Source: Mycoplasmopsis bovigenitalium (GTDB lineage: Bacteria > Bacillota_I > Bacilli_A > Mycoplasmatales > Metamycoplasmataceae). From it: a stretch of 64,000 nt of DNA. The notes beneath the pieces are model-generated. The model had not been told where the DNA came from, ran no database searches, and was given only the letters and a program-made list of their open reading frames with translations. Numbering within the stretch: the first letter of the stretch is position 1; each line of letters begins with the position of its first letter. Of this stretch, positions 1 to 10,829 are shown one piece after another. Location: NCBI RefSeq assembly GCF_002356075.1, contig NZ_AP017902.1:1-64000 (forward strand), read 5' to 3'. The translations under genes and the position numbers were made by a program.

Positions 1-7
1 TGATTTC

Positions 8-36
8 TTTTTTTTTTTTTTGTAAACTCATAGTAT
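8..36 (+). promoter_or_regulatory. T14-tract promoter of surface cassette A
   Basis: A run of 14 T (8-21) is followed by nine bases and a -10-like TAGTAT (31-36). With a 17-bp spacer the -35 hexamer falls inside the T run, so a change in tract length would alter promoter spacing. The same block precedes cassettes B, C and J. The -10 assignment is by eye. Confidence 0.6.
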
Positions 37-83
37 CTGCACGCGAAATTTGTAGATATTTATGAAATATTAAGGAGATTAAT

Positions 84-869
84 ATGTCAAAAACAAAAAT
101 AATATTAGCGAGTACGCTATCTGTTTTAGCAGTTGGAGGAGTTACAACAGCAGCAGTTGTAGTAACAATTAAAAACAAAGAAAAAGAAAATAAAAAGACA
201 CAATCTTTAACTAAAATACAAAATATTGCAAAACCAATTAATAATCCCAAAACAAACAATCAAACTAATTCTGAAACATCAAGTAAAGATGATTTCAAAA
301 AAATAAATGAAGTAATCAAAAATGAATATGACAAAGAAACACAAATAATTAGCGAATATGATCAAGCAGTAGCTAAATATTGAGAAGAGCAAGAAATAAA
401 TAAAACTATCAAAAGTCACTATGATGAAGAAACTGACAAAATTAATGAATATGATCAAGCAGTAGCTAAATATTGAGAAGAGCAAGAATTAAAAGATAAA
501 TGATTAGTTGTTGAATCTAAATGAGAAAAAGACGCAGGAATTTTTGTTTGAAAAATAAAAACAAGTATTGAAAATTATTCAATAATTAAAGATAAAAAAT
601 TTAAATTTGGTCTTGAATTAAAAAAAGAAAGTATATCAGACGAAGAAAATTGATTCCAACCTTATGGATCCAACCAAGAACTTGGTATATTTAAAGAAGT
701 TTCAAGAGATAATAAATATGTTACATTAGAAGTGTTTAGTGCTCGTTTATTTGATAAATATGGAGAAACTGGTACTCCCGCAGGTGATTGAGTACTATTT
801 AAGGTATATGAACCCGATAAACAAAGTGTGAACTTACTAAAAGAAAGTGCTCAACCAATAACAGTTAAA
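84..869 (+). CDS. Variable surface protein, cassette A
   Basis: The predicted product (261 aa) starts MSKTKIILASTLSVLAVGG, a signal/anchor segment shared with cassettes B, C and J. There is no lipobox cysteine, so it is probably an N-terminally anchored surface protein. It lacks the Ig-like domain of B, C and J. Instead it has a charged stretch with a 31-residue repeat (42 identical nt at 354-395 and 447-488), then the family C-terminal domain rich in Trp(TGA). The start has a good AAGGAG site. Near 840 an A-run (taaaaag) has one base more than the family frame needs: the family ending (...TVKYE) lies in the next frame and would stop at 894, while the current frame stops at 869. This could be a real indel or a sequencing error. 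The function is unknown; it is inferred to be an antigen or adhesin. Confidence 0.75.
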
Positions 870-915
870 TACGAGAAAAAACCAAGTAAATAATAATTAA
901 TTATTTTATATAGAG

Positions 916-946
916 TACACCAATGTTATATTGGTGTATTTTATTT
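916..946 (+). terminator. Terminator after cassette A
   Basis: Stem TACACCAAT / ATTGGTGTA with a five-base loop, followed by TTTTATTT. It lies just after cassette A. Confidence 0.75.
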
Positions 947-1065
947 GTGTTTATCAATAAATGTAACTTAAAAAATCACTATAAATGCAATAGATCTTAA
1001 CATTTTTGTACTGGTTCAAATTAACTTTTATTTTTAAATTATTCACCCTGATATGCCAGTAATAT

Positions 1066-1157
1066 GGAAAAAATGCTAATTTTTCCGCAAAATTACTCAA
1101 ATTCGCACATTTTTCAGCCTTGATTTCGTTTTTTTTTTTTTTGTAAACTCATTGTAT
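1066..1157 (+). promoter_or_regulatory. Upstream block and T14 promoter of cassette B
   Basis: A palindrome (GGAAAAAAT / ATTTTTCC, 1066-1086) is followed by a conserved spacer, T14 (1129-1142) and TTGTAT (1152-1157) as the -10 candidate. The leader then carries an inverted repeat, ATCTGCA / TGCAGAT, before AAGGAG. The remaining sequence from 947 to 1065 is AT-rich and holds no gene I can see. Confidence 0.6.
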
Positions 1158-1203
1158 CTGCACGCGAAATTGCAGATATTTACTAAATATTAAGGAGATT
1201 AAT

Positions 1204-2487
1204 ATGTCAAAAACAAAAATAATATTAGCAAGTACGCTATCAGTTTTAGCAGTTGCTAGTGTAACAACTGCAGCAGTTGTTGTGACACAAAAAAGAAAAA
1301 AACAAAGTGATAGCCCTAAAAATGGAAACCAAGTTGTAGTAGCAGCTGATACAAAATTTGAATATGATTTAAACGCTGATCAAACAAAAGAATTAACTGC
1401 TAAATTACTACTTGTTAAAGGTCAAGATGTTACAGTTACTTTGACTGAAAATAATGCATCAAAAATAATTACAACAAAAGTAAAAGAAGATGGAACAATA
1501 GATTTCTCAACCCTTAAAGATGGCAAAACATATACAGTTACAAAAATTGTTGTTAAAGATGGTGAAAAAGAAAGAGATTTAATTGCAGAGGTTAAAGCAC
1601 CTAAAGAAAAACCAGGCAATGACGTACAACCAGGCGGCACTGCAAAACCAACCGATCCAACTAATAGAGATGGTAAAAAGCCTGGAAATGCAGCAAATCC
1701 TGCAGAACCAATTCAAGGCGATGACTCAAGTGCTAATGGTAGTGCAGATGCAGGTAAAGGTCCAGAAACAGGTAAAGCTCCAGAAACAGGTGGTGAAGAA
1801 GCGGGCAGTACAGATGCCGGAGCTACTGGTTCACAAAGTTCTGGAACTGATGGTGGTGCACAAGCAGATAATGCACATGCTGGCAAAACAGAAACAGGAG
1901 CCACAGAAGCAGACAAAGGTTCAGAAGCAGGTGGCGCAGATGCAGGTAAACAAGGTCAAGCAACAGACCAAACAAGTGCAGGTAATCAAGGTCAAGCAGC
2001 AGGTCAAGCAAGTGATAATAAACAAGATCAACCATCAGGTCAAGCCGGTTCAATTTCATCGCAAGAGGGCAACACAGACAAAAAAGAAAAAGAAACTGAT
2101 GTTGAAAAACATATAAATAAGTGAACTATTAAAAAAGCAGAATTTAGCAAGAATGAAGGTATATTAATATTTCACTTTGAGACAACAAACTCAGAATTTA
2201 ACAAAATAAAAGATAAACAATTTGAATTCAAGATGGAATCCAATAGAATACAGCCAACAGTATTCAACTTTGGAACAATAACATGGGGTGGCAAAAATGT
2301 GCAAATGGCCGGCATCAGCAAAACCTCTACACACACAACATTTGAAATGATAAGTCAAAGACAATTTGTTAAACAAGGAGGAGCCCCAGAAGGTAATTGA
2401 ACATTACTATCTGTGTACGATAAGGAAAACCCAGAGAAAAACTTATTACAGGATGTTACAAGAAAAATTGAAGTCAAGTATGATTAA
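1204..2487 (+). CDS. Variable surface protein, cassette B
   Basis: The 427-aa product has a hydrophobic signal/anchor (residues 1-28). A conserved region of about 90 residues follows (NQVVVAADTKFEY through the KERDLIAEV segment), probably a beta-sandwich. Next is a low-complexity Gly/Ala/Thr/Glu/Gln region of roughly 170 residues containing GQA-type short repeats. The C-terminal domain of about 120 residues ends NLLQDVTRKIEVKYD and is shared with cassettes A, C and J. The frame is open only with TGA as Trp. The arrangement (fixed leader, variable middle, fixed end) is that of a phase/size-variable mycoplasma antigen. Nucleotides 1399-1558 look identical to 15390-15549 in cassette J. No enzyme motif is visible. 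Confidence 0.8.
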
Positions 2488-2558
2488 TTTTGTTGAAATT
2501 CTAACTAATGCTTTTTAAGATAAATACGAAAACTAGTATTTTTCATAAAAACACATAT

Positions 2559-2585
2559 TTACCCTTTTTGAAGGGTAATTTTTTA
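2559..2585 (+). terminator. Terminator after cassette B
   Basis: Stem TTACCCTT / AAGGGTAA with a TTTG loop, then a T-run. Confidence 0.7.
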
Positions 2586-2652
2586 TAAAAAACTCATAGT
2601 ATCTGTATTCATAATTTGCAAATATTTACAAAATATTAAGGAGTTTAATGTG
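2580..2652 (+). other. Relic of a cassette leader
   Basis: This repeats the cassette leader (AACTCATAGTATCTG, then an AAATATTAAGGAGTTTAAT ribosome site) but lacks the long T-run. The expected ATG is GTG and is followed by unrelated sequence. It looks like the stump of a lost cassette between B and C. The rest of 2653-2760 contains the cassette C upstream palindrome and no gene. Confidence 0.6.
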
Positions 2653-2761
2653 TCGGTTATATTGGGATATTTTTTATGAAGTATTTGTTTGTAAAATATG
2701 GAAAAAATCTTATTTTTTCCGCAAAATGAATCAAATTTGTACATTTTTCAGCCCTAATTTC

Positions 2762-2790
2762 TTTTTTTTTTTTTTGTAAACTCATAGTAT
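2762..2790 (+). promoter_or_regulatory. T14-tract promoter of cassette C
   Basis: T14 (2762-2775), nine bases, then TAGTAT (2785-2790). The upstream palindrome GGAAAAAAT-CTT-ATTTTTTCC lies just above 2730. The layout is identical to cassettes A and B. Confidence 0.6.
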
Positions 2791-2836
2791 CTGCACGCGA
2801 AATTGCAGATATTTACTAAATATTAAGGAGTTTAAT

Positions 2837-3934
2837 ATGGCAAAAACAAAAATAATATTAGCAAGTACGCTATCAGTTTTAGCAGTTGCTAGTGTAACAA
2901 CTGCAGCAGTTGTTGTGACACAAAAAAGAAAAAAACAAAATGATAACCCTAAAAATGGAAACCAAGTTGTAGTAGCAACTGATTCAAAATTTGAATATGC
3001 TTTAAGCGCTGATCAAACAAAAGAATTAAGTGCTAAATTACTACTTGTTAAAGGTCAAGATGTTACAGTTACTTTAACTGAAAATAATTCATCAAAAACA
3101 ATCAAAACAAAAGTAAAAGAAGATGGAACAGTTGATTTTTCAAACCTTAAAGATGGCAAAACATATATAGTTACAAAAATTGTTGTTAAAGATGGCGATA
3201 AAGAAAGAGATTTAATTGCAGAGGTAAAAGCGCCTAAAACAGAACCAAATAAAGAGGTGAAACCAGGGGATACTACAAACCCTATGGATCCAATACAAGG
3301 TGATAATCCAGGTACTAATGGCGGCAATAGTGGTTCAGAAACTAAGCCAACTGAAGGCACAGAAGCTAAACCAAATGACGCTGATGGTAAAAAACCAAAA
3401 GCAGGTGGCGCAGATGCTGGAACTACTGGTTCACAAGGGGCAGGAACTGAAGGTGGTGATAAAGGAACTACTGGTTCACAAGGGGCAGGAACTGAAGGCG
3501 GCGCACAAGCAGGAAACACAGCAGCGGGTGGCACACAAACAAATGAAAAAGAAGCTGAAATTAAAAAAATAACTATAGTACAGCAACAATATGACAAAAG
3601 TACTGGCTATATTAATTTTTGATTTAAAACAACTAAAGAAAATTTTGAAAAAATGAGAACCAAATCATGAAATATGGAATTTCAATTAGGGAATAATTAT
3701 CAAAATGAATTAACACCAGCAGCAAAAGTTGGAACATCTGGTGATGAAAATGTTGGATTAATTAAAGAATCAGGTAATGAGGTTATTATTTTTATGTCAA
3801 CTAATTATTACTATAATAAAGCAACAAAATCTCCTCAAACAACATACAAACTAATTAATTTATATTATGATAATAATAAATCAAATAATGTCTTGAGCGA
3901 ACCATCAAAAGATATACAAGTAAAATATGAATAA
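2837..3934 (+). CDS. Variable surface protein, cassette C
   Basis: The 365-aa product has the same signal/anchor (MAKTKIILASTLSVLAVAS) and Ig-like region as B. A Gly/Thr/Ala-rich middle follows with a duplicated GTTGSQGAGTEGG unit, then the C-terminal domain ends DIQVKYE. In-frame TGA codons at 3620 and later must be Trp for the frame to reach the conserved ending. The AAGGAG site at the expected distance supports the ATG-GCA start. It is probably displayed on the membrane surface; the role is unknown. It sits in tandem with A and B, each with its own promoter and terminator. Confidence 0.8.
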
Positions 3935-3957
3935 TAATATTATCTAAATAATGTTTT

Positions 3958-3986
3958 ACACGCTATTTATTAGCGTGTTTTTATTT
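3958..3986 (+). terminator. Terminator after cassette C
   Basis: Stem ACACGCTA / TAGCGTGT with a TTTAT loop and a trailing T-run. Confidence 0.8.
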
Positions 3987-4080
3987 TCCATAAACTTGTT
4001 TTAACTATATTTCTATTATGGAAAAATAAACTTTTTTTCATAAAAATGATCTTAAATACGATTTTTTTGACTTTAATTTC

Positions 4081-4210
4081 TTTTTTTTGTAAACTCATAA
4101 TAGTAGTAGCAGATATTTATGGAATATTAAGGATATTAAATATGTTAAAAACAAAAAAATATTAGCAAGTACACTATCAATTTTAGTGGCGGTTAGAGTT
4201 GCTACTACAA
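4081..4210 (+). pseudogene. Decayed cassette promoter and N-terminus
   Basis: A shortened T8 tract (4081-4088), a damaged leader and an ATG at 4142 are followed by DNA resembling the cassette signal sequence. A deletion in the A-rich stretch puts a TAG seven codons in. The relic runs straight into the ribosome site of the next gene. Confidence 0.65.
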
Positions 4211-4220
4211 AAGGATATAT

Positions 4221-4691
4221 ATGTGAACAAATTTAACAGCATCTTCAGCTGATCACGCCAAGGCTCAGATTTTTGTTAAAGGTATCGAAGAGTGGGCTTG
4301 AGCATCTAAATTATCAGGTTATGTTTTAGGACCACTTATCACCATCTTTATCATTATCGGGATTGGATTAAATATTAAATATGCAATTGATCGTCGTTCA
4401 AATAAAAATTCAAATAAAAAATTATTGATCGCCGGTATTTTAACAGTGGCAATAGGCTCTGTTGTTTGTGGAGTATTATTAGCAATTCTACAAAATGTTA
4501 TTTTCAAACAAGAAGGTCAAAAAATAGCAGATGAACTAGCAAAAATCCCTAACTTAATTGGCTCATGTGGAAAAACTAAAGGTTCTGAATGAGATAACAT
4601 TTTTGGTAAAGAAGCAGATGCTATCTTTAAAGCACTAATAGCAGCTGTTGATAAACTAGGTGTAACTTTAAAAGAATCTATTTCTACCTAA
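4221..4691 (+). CDS. Small two-TM pilin-like membrane protein
   Basis: The 156-aa product starts at an ATG with AAGGA six bases upstream. Its second codon is TGA (Trp). Two hydrophobic helices are visible at about residues 33-52 and 68-90, separated by a basic loop (DRRSNKNSNKK). A polar C-terminus follows, containing a Cys-Gly-Lys segment. The size and hairpin topology match TrbC/VirB2-type pilins and resemble, from memory, the pilin-like conjugal transfer protein of mycoplasma integrative conjugative elements. No other ICE gene is present in the window, so this would be an orphan. Family assignment is uncertain; the coding call itself is firm. Confidence 0.6.
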
Positions 4692-4729
4692 AACACGCTA
4701 AAAATATCTTTTTGGGATATTACTCGATT

Positions 4730-4764
4730 GTAAGTTTAGGTGCAAATGTTGCACTTGAACTTAC
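4730..4764. repeat. Stem-loop motif shared with 21702-21737
   Basis: Near-perfect inverted repeat GTAAGTTTAGGTGCAA / TTGCACTTGAACTTAC. Its right half plus the following TTTAGGAA recurs at 21702-21737 beside the insertion sequences. Confidence 0.6.
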
Positions 4765-4773
4765 TTTTTAGGA

Positions 4774-4804
4774 ATGTTAGCGCATTAAAAGCGCTAACAT
4801 TTTG
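4774..4804 (+). terminator. Terminator after the pilin-like gene
   Basis: Perfect ten-base stem ATGTTAGCGC / GCGCTAACAT, then TTTTG. Confidence 0.75.
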
Positions 4805-4916
4805 ATTCTAAATTAGTGGTCAAAAACAATTATAGTTATAGTATTTAAAATTTATAATTTTAATAATAATTGAAATAAATTTTTTGTTCATTTTATTTTA
4901 GTGCAATAATTGGATT

Positions 4917-7900
4917 ATGAAAAAAATAAGATTGTTATTACCAGCGCTGTGTTCTTTGGTTCTATTTTCTACTTCTTGTGTTCAACAACAAACTAAAAAA
5001 GAACCAAAAAAACATGAAAATACCCAAAATATAACTTTAAATATCGGTGTTGGAAATATAAGAAAAGATAAAAAAGATAAAAATAATGGTTCAAATGGAT
5101 CAATAGATATTAAAAAAGATGCAGATCCACAAAGTTCAGATGAACTTAATGAATTAAATTCTATTGAAAAAGATGTAGCAATTTCTATTCCTCTTTATAA
5201 AAATCAAGATGCAAATAGCTCATGAATAGCATTAAAAAATAAAATTAATGACCTTATCCTTTTATTAGGTTTAAATCACAACATTAAGTCAAAATACAAC
5301 ATAGAATATGCTCAAAATAATATTCCAAACATCGACAATAATAATGGAATAATTACAAATATTGGTGTTAAATTTTCATATAAAAATCAAAGCAAAGTGC
5401 TTTACTTTAACTTGAATGGATTTTATTCGCACAAGAATAATTTGCCAAAAAATTATAAAAATGAATATCTTATACCAAAAAGCACTCTACCAGCATCAGT
5501 AAAAGGCTTATACCCATCATTAATTGCTCACATGTTATTACATGCTGAAGACCCAAACAAATATAACCAAAATCAAGAAAGCGCAAATGGTAGTAAATAT
5601 ATAATTAATTTTGAACAACTTCAAAATAAAAATAGTAATTTATTTCATGATCAAGTTGCACCACTAAATATTTCACTTAAAGAAGCTTTTTTTGAATATA
5701 ATGAAAAATTTAAAGATAAATATAAAACAAAAGTAGTAGCAACAAAATTCAATGATATTGAAGGAACTCTTGGCATAAAAATCCAAATTTCAAATACTGA
5801 AAACGGTCCGCAAGGCGAACCTGAATTAACCGCTGAATATCAATTTGATGGCTTAAGAAAAATTGATCTAAATAACACTGATAATAACGTTATTAATTTC
5901 AGTGTTTTACCAAGTGATTTGGAAAAATTGGTTAATGAAAATAGTAACATTAAAAAAGTAATTTCAGAAAATCAAAATAACTTAAATCAGTCAATTTATT
6001 TAATAAGTAAATTGAATGAATTTAAATATCAAAAACTAGTAAAAGACTTATCAAAAATTACTAATGTGGGTATTATAGATAATCAATTAAATACTTATCG
6101 TTTCACAAATGGAAGTGCAAAAATCAACTCTTTCGCTGGTTTAAAACAACAATTTGGCTTATATCCTTTTTATACACGCTTTAATGATGTTTTCAAAAAC
6201 GTGCGCTTAGAAATAAATAATAACTCGGGCAGCAAAACTGGCTATATATATTTTGATGTTGAATTGCCAATATTTGTGCAAAATTCATTTACAGATTTAT
6301 CAACTAATGAAGCAACAGGTAAAACAATTAAAATAAATGTAAAATCGAAATTCAACTTGGATAAAATCAAGGATTTAAAACAATTTAAAAACAATTATGA
6401 TTTAAGTTCATTCTCACATAATGAACCTTTCGTTGAAAAACATTATGATGATGCCAAAATCAAAAAAATGATTTTAAGCACCAAAGACACTGCTCATAAT
6501 TTTTACTCACACATTGATTATAAAATTACAAATGTTGACAAAGCATTAAACTCAAAATCAACTACTGATAACAAAGTAAAACTTGAACTTCTTGATAAGA
6601 ACCAACAACCTGTATCAGGCGTAAAATGGTTCTTAAGAACTCATTATCCGCATGACGAAGTTTATAAAGCCGGTCAAAGCCCTCAAGATGCATTAGTGAA
6701 ATTAGATCCAGACGGAACAGTAACCGCAAAAGAGCATAATGGCGAAAATAAACATGCAGAAATATGAGCCGAATATAAAGGTTATTTATTCCGCAGAGAC
6801 ATCATGGTCTTAAATACAACACATGCAATTTATGATGTTCAAGAAGAACAAGCAAGACAAGAAGCTATTGAAGTTTCACAACATTGACACAATTTATCAA
6901 ACTATCAAAAAGCTCTTAAAGCATATGATTGAATAACTAAAAACATTGCTTATGAAGAAAGAGGAGATAGAGTTGATCAAACTGCATATTCAGCAATCAT
7001 AGAAAAGCGAACAGTATGTACAGGTTACACATTAGCATTCAAAATGTTTATGGATATTCTTGGAGTTCCTTGTTCAACAATCCAAGGTAAAGTAAGTGAT
7101 CCTAATTATGCGGACGATAAACATATTTGAAACTTAGTTGAATTAGATGATGGATGATACCATGTCGATGCAACTTGAGGAATCAATAGAAATAAACTTG
7201 GTGATAATAACTACTATTACTTTTTAATTAGCAATGATGATTTTGGTCAAAATCGAGATTTTACTAAACCAGATGAAAATCTTATGGGTAAAAAATACCG
7301 TTTTTCACAAATCGAAAATTATGTAAGCGATCTTAAACAAGCAGAAAAAGTTATTGAATTGACCAAATTACAAAAACCCGATGCTAAAGGTATAGTTTTA
7401 CAAACTGACTTATCATTTAATAATTCTAAAAAACTTACCGACCTTGTAGCTAAAAGCATTGATGAACATGAATCCTTAAAAGGTGGCCCTTATTCCAGTG
7501 AATATATGAATATGAGAAAATATTCATATGAATCTTGAGATCCTATTTCAGCCAAAAATAAACAAAATCTAAATTTAACACTTTCTGCTGAGGCAAATAA
7601 TAAATCTATCAAAATAGATGTTCCTAATAACACTGAATTATCAATTGAGAACGTCGATGTAAAAGGAGCATTTATCAAAGATATTGCAAAACAAAACAAC
7701 TCATATATAGTTAATTTAATAAATTTTGATAATACTGGCGAGTGTGAAGTATCAATAAAAGTGTTCAAAGATGGCTATAAATTTACACTTAATCAAGATA
7801 AATTTAAATTTATTGTGCAAAAACACACTAAGCCCGAAGCATATGTTGAAACCTACAACAGTGATTCTGGAATACTAAAAAATGTTGATAAGACAATGCA

Positions 7901-8255
7901 GTATCGTATTTATGGAACTAAATGAAAAGACATTGAATCAGATAGTGTTTTACTAGAACAAGTAGGAACAAAAGAAATTTTAATTAGAAGAAAAGCAACT
8001 GCAGATAAAGAAGCGTCTGATATTCAATTCATTCGTCTTAAAAAACATAAAGACATTGATTTTGTTGTTAAAGTACACAATAATGAAATGATTGGTGTTG
8101 ACCAAACAATGCAATATCGCATTAAAGGCAGCAATGATTGAGCAAACATAAATGGTTTAAAATTAAAAAATCTACCAAAAGGTGATTACGAAATTAGAGT
8201 TAAACCCGAAAAAAATGTTTTAGCTTCTGATTATAAAGTGGTAAGCATCACATAA
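4917..8255 (+). CDS. Transglutaminase-like surface lipoprotein 1
   Basis: The 1112-aa product has a lipoprotein signal peptide with the lipobox cysteine at residue 21 (FSTSC). An Asn/Lys-rich extracellular region is followed by a transglutaminase-like domain. Its Cys-His-Asp triad is visible as C701 (VCTGYT), H736 (KHIWN) and D751 (HVDATW). Two C-terminal repeats of about 45 residues contain MQYRI motifs. The family includes protein crosslinkers and papain-like cysteine proteases, so it may act on host or surface proteins. The start lacks a strong ribosome site. It is transcribed alone, between a terminator and a convergent gene. It is a paralogue of the gene at 35348, and the longer of the two because of its N-terminal region. 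Confidence 0.8.
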
Positions 8256-8300
8256 TTAAAACAACAAGTACAAGCCTAATGCCTGTACTTGTTTTAATTA
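8256..8300. terminator. Bidirectional terminator
   Basis: Hairpin with CAAGTACA / TGTACTTG at its core and A/T-rich flanks on both sides. It separates the convergent genes 4917-8255 and 8318-10588. Confidence 0.7.
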
Positions 8301-8317
8301 ACTAAAAGTTTAGTAAT

Positions 8318-10588
8318 TTAACTATTATTATTTGAATGATTTTTAGCTTCTGAAATTAATGTTTTAAGTTCTGATGTTAATAACTGATATTCGTTATCGC
8401 TATTATTTTTATTTTCTATTAAAGTTTGTAATTTTATTTCTAGTTTTTGATACTTATCAAGGATTTGTTTGTGGCTTTCGTTTTGTTGAGATGCCGAACT
8501 TATTAAATTTGAAAACTCGGTGTACAATACAGCAAATTCCTTGAATATTTCACTAGTATTTGCATACTCAAATCACGATTGAAATTCTTCTTTAAATTTA
8601 TTAAATTTCTGCATTTCAAAAGGCATTGATACTGGTTTGTCTTCTTTTATTTTAATATGATTTTTATATAATTCGTCAGATTTTGGTTTTCAATATTTTT
8701 CAATGAAGTTTTGCAGATTTTTATCAGATATTTCTTTAATTTTTTCATCAACAATAGATTTAAGATACTCGCTAATAGAAAATGTATATTCATGAGTAAA
8801 AGATCACATTTGTTCCAAATAATCTTTTGTTTGGTGTTTATTAAATTCTTCTCAACTTATATTAAATATGTCTTTTTTAAATTGTTGCTCTTTGGATGCA
8901 TTTGGATTTAGTAATAAGTATTTATCATCTTTAAATAACGGATCATTATATTTTGTTATTAATTCTGCTCAAGAATGCTGTGGTGTATAAACATCCATTA
9001 AATAATATTGATCTAATATCTTTTTATTATCGTCGTATCTAGTTAATATACCCCTATTATAATTAGTGTTGCCATATTCAAAACGAATTTTAGCATTGCT
9101 GTAATGAGTAAATCTGTCTTCTTTATATCTTAAAGGAATATTTGTTTCACTAAGTGTTGTGATGCGATCAAGTTCATTTCAATTTTCATCTTTAAAAATA
9201 TTTATATCATTTAGTTTTCAATATTCAACAAAACCATTACTTTTGGCTTCTTTACCATTTTTTCGGATCACTAACAAACAAAGTACATTTTGCTTATCGT
9301 TAAAATTATTATTAAATTCTTCTGAATTAACTATTTTTTGATAATCCTTAAATCAGTCAAAAATTATTTTAGGATCAGAAATTTTTACTGAATTATATTT
9401 CTTATCATTCTTATAGTTTTCAGATTCAAAGTATTTTTTCTTATTTTCAATAACTTGTTTTTGAATTTGTAGAACTTCATAATATTTAGCAATTTTATAG
9501 CTTTCAAAATATAGATGACCAATATCACTATCGTTATATGGTATGGCTCTTAATTTTTCAATCAAACCAGACCTGTTGCGTAAATCTTTGCCATATAACT
9601 CATCATCAGAAATAGCTATATAGTTATAGTGTTTTGAGTCTGGAGCAATTTTATTTATTAATTGATATGTTTCATCAATTGCGCGTCTTAAATTATCATT
9701 ACTTGCTTTTGCTAACTCTTCATTATATTTTTCAACTAGTCGTGAATTAATTTTGTCAATAGTTTCATTGAATTGTTTTAAAGCTTCATAAGTTGGTGCT
9801 TGATTTATTTTCTCAAAATTAGAAATTCTATCAATTTGCGCTTGGTGTTCTTTATTGATTGGCTCCAAAAACTCATCAAAGTAACCATTAGGTAATTGGT
9901 TTTTCAAACCTATCAATTTATTATCAATATATTTGCCCAAAGCATTTTTATACTCATCAATTTCTTTATAATCTTTTTCTAATTCTTTTGCTAATTTATT
10001 AATTTCATTGATGTTTTTGTTTTTTACTAAGTTATATTTTTCTTCAATTTTTTGAAGCTTGTCTGAATAATAATTATTTATATATTGTTTTTCAGCATCA
10101 GATAAATTTGACTCTTCAAAATCACTTGACCAACCACTGTTAAATGAATCATTTGTTTCTTTTATTTTTTGTCTATTTTTGGCAATATCTTCTTCTAATT
10201 TAGCACTCAATTTTATTGCATTTTGTTTATTTTCATTAATAAAAGATTCAAGTTTGGCTTCTGTATTTTTAAACTCAGTTTCTCAGTCTTGATTGTTTTT
10301 GCTTTTTAGTGAATTTATTTTATTAATTGATTTATTTAGCACAGTTTTTTGTTCATCTAATAATGTTTCATCGTCATTTATTTTTTTAATTAAATTTTGA
10401 ATTTTGATTTCATCTTCATTAATTTCGATACCTTGTTTATCTGGTTTAGATATATCAGTTGTGTTTAATGTTTTTGATTTGCTTGCCTTTTTATTAGAAT
10501 TCACAACAACTAAACTTGTTAAATAAATAGAACTAGCCACAACAATTGGTGAGAATAGTGATAGTAAAATTTTGTTTAACTTATGCAT
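8318..10588 (-). CDS. Secreted coiled-coil protein of unknown function
   Basis: The 756-aa product has an N-terminal hydrophobic segment (residues 5-30) without a lipobox cysteine, so it is a signal peptide or anchor. A mostly helical, Lys/Asn/Glu-rich protein follows, with coiled-coil stretches at about residues 35-110 and 150-330. A more globular Trp/Tyr-containing part comes next, and a helical tail. I chose the internal ATG because AGAGG lies at proper spacing; a GTG two codons upstream would overlap it. Nothing specific is recognisable. Its size and style resemble mycoplasma surface proteins. It is monocistronic, with its own consensus promoter. Confidence 0.7.
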
Positions 10589-10632
10589 ATGCACCTCTTT
10601 TACTAATTTAATTAGTAAATTAATTTAAAGAA

Positions 10633-10661
10633 ATTATACTACCACACATTTTTATATGCAA
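10633..10661 (-). promoter_or_regulatory. Promoter of the coiled-coil gene
   Basis: Reading the minus strand: TTGCAT (10656-10661), a 17-bp spacer, TATAAT (10633-10638). It is one of the best sigma-70-type promoters in the window. Confidence 0.7.
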
Positions 10662-10769
10662 AACTATAACCGGCTTTGCAGTCTATATAACTTTAAATAT
10701 GAAAATATATTGCACATCTTGTTTAATGATAGTGTCATATTTTGTCAATCAAAAATAACTAAATAATTA

Positions 10770-10829
10770 AATTTAGCAATAAAAAAATATGAATTAAATT
10801 TATAACTCATATTTTTTTATTGCTAAATT
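10770..10829 (-). terminator. 23-bp perfect inverted repeat at the glycosyltransferase end
   Basis: Arms 10770-10792 and 10807-10829 are perfect complements with a 14-base loop. The right arm encodes the last codons of the glycosyltransferase. On the minus strand it forms a hairpin at the 3' end, with a T-rich second arm. Confidence 0.7.
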
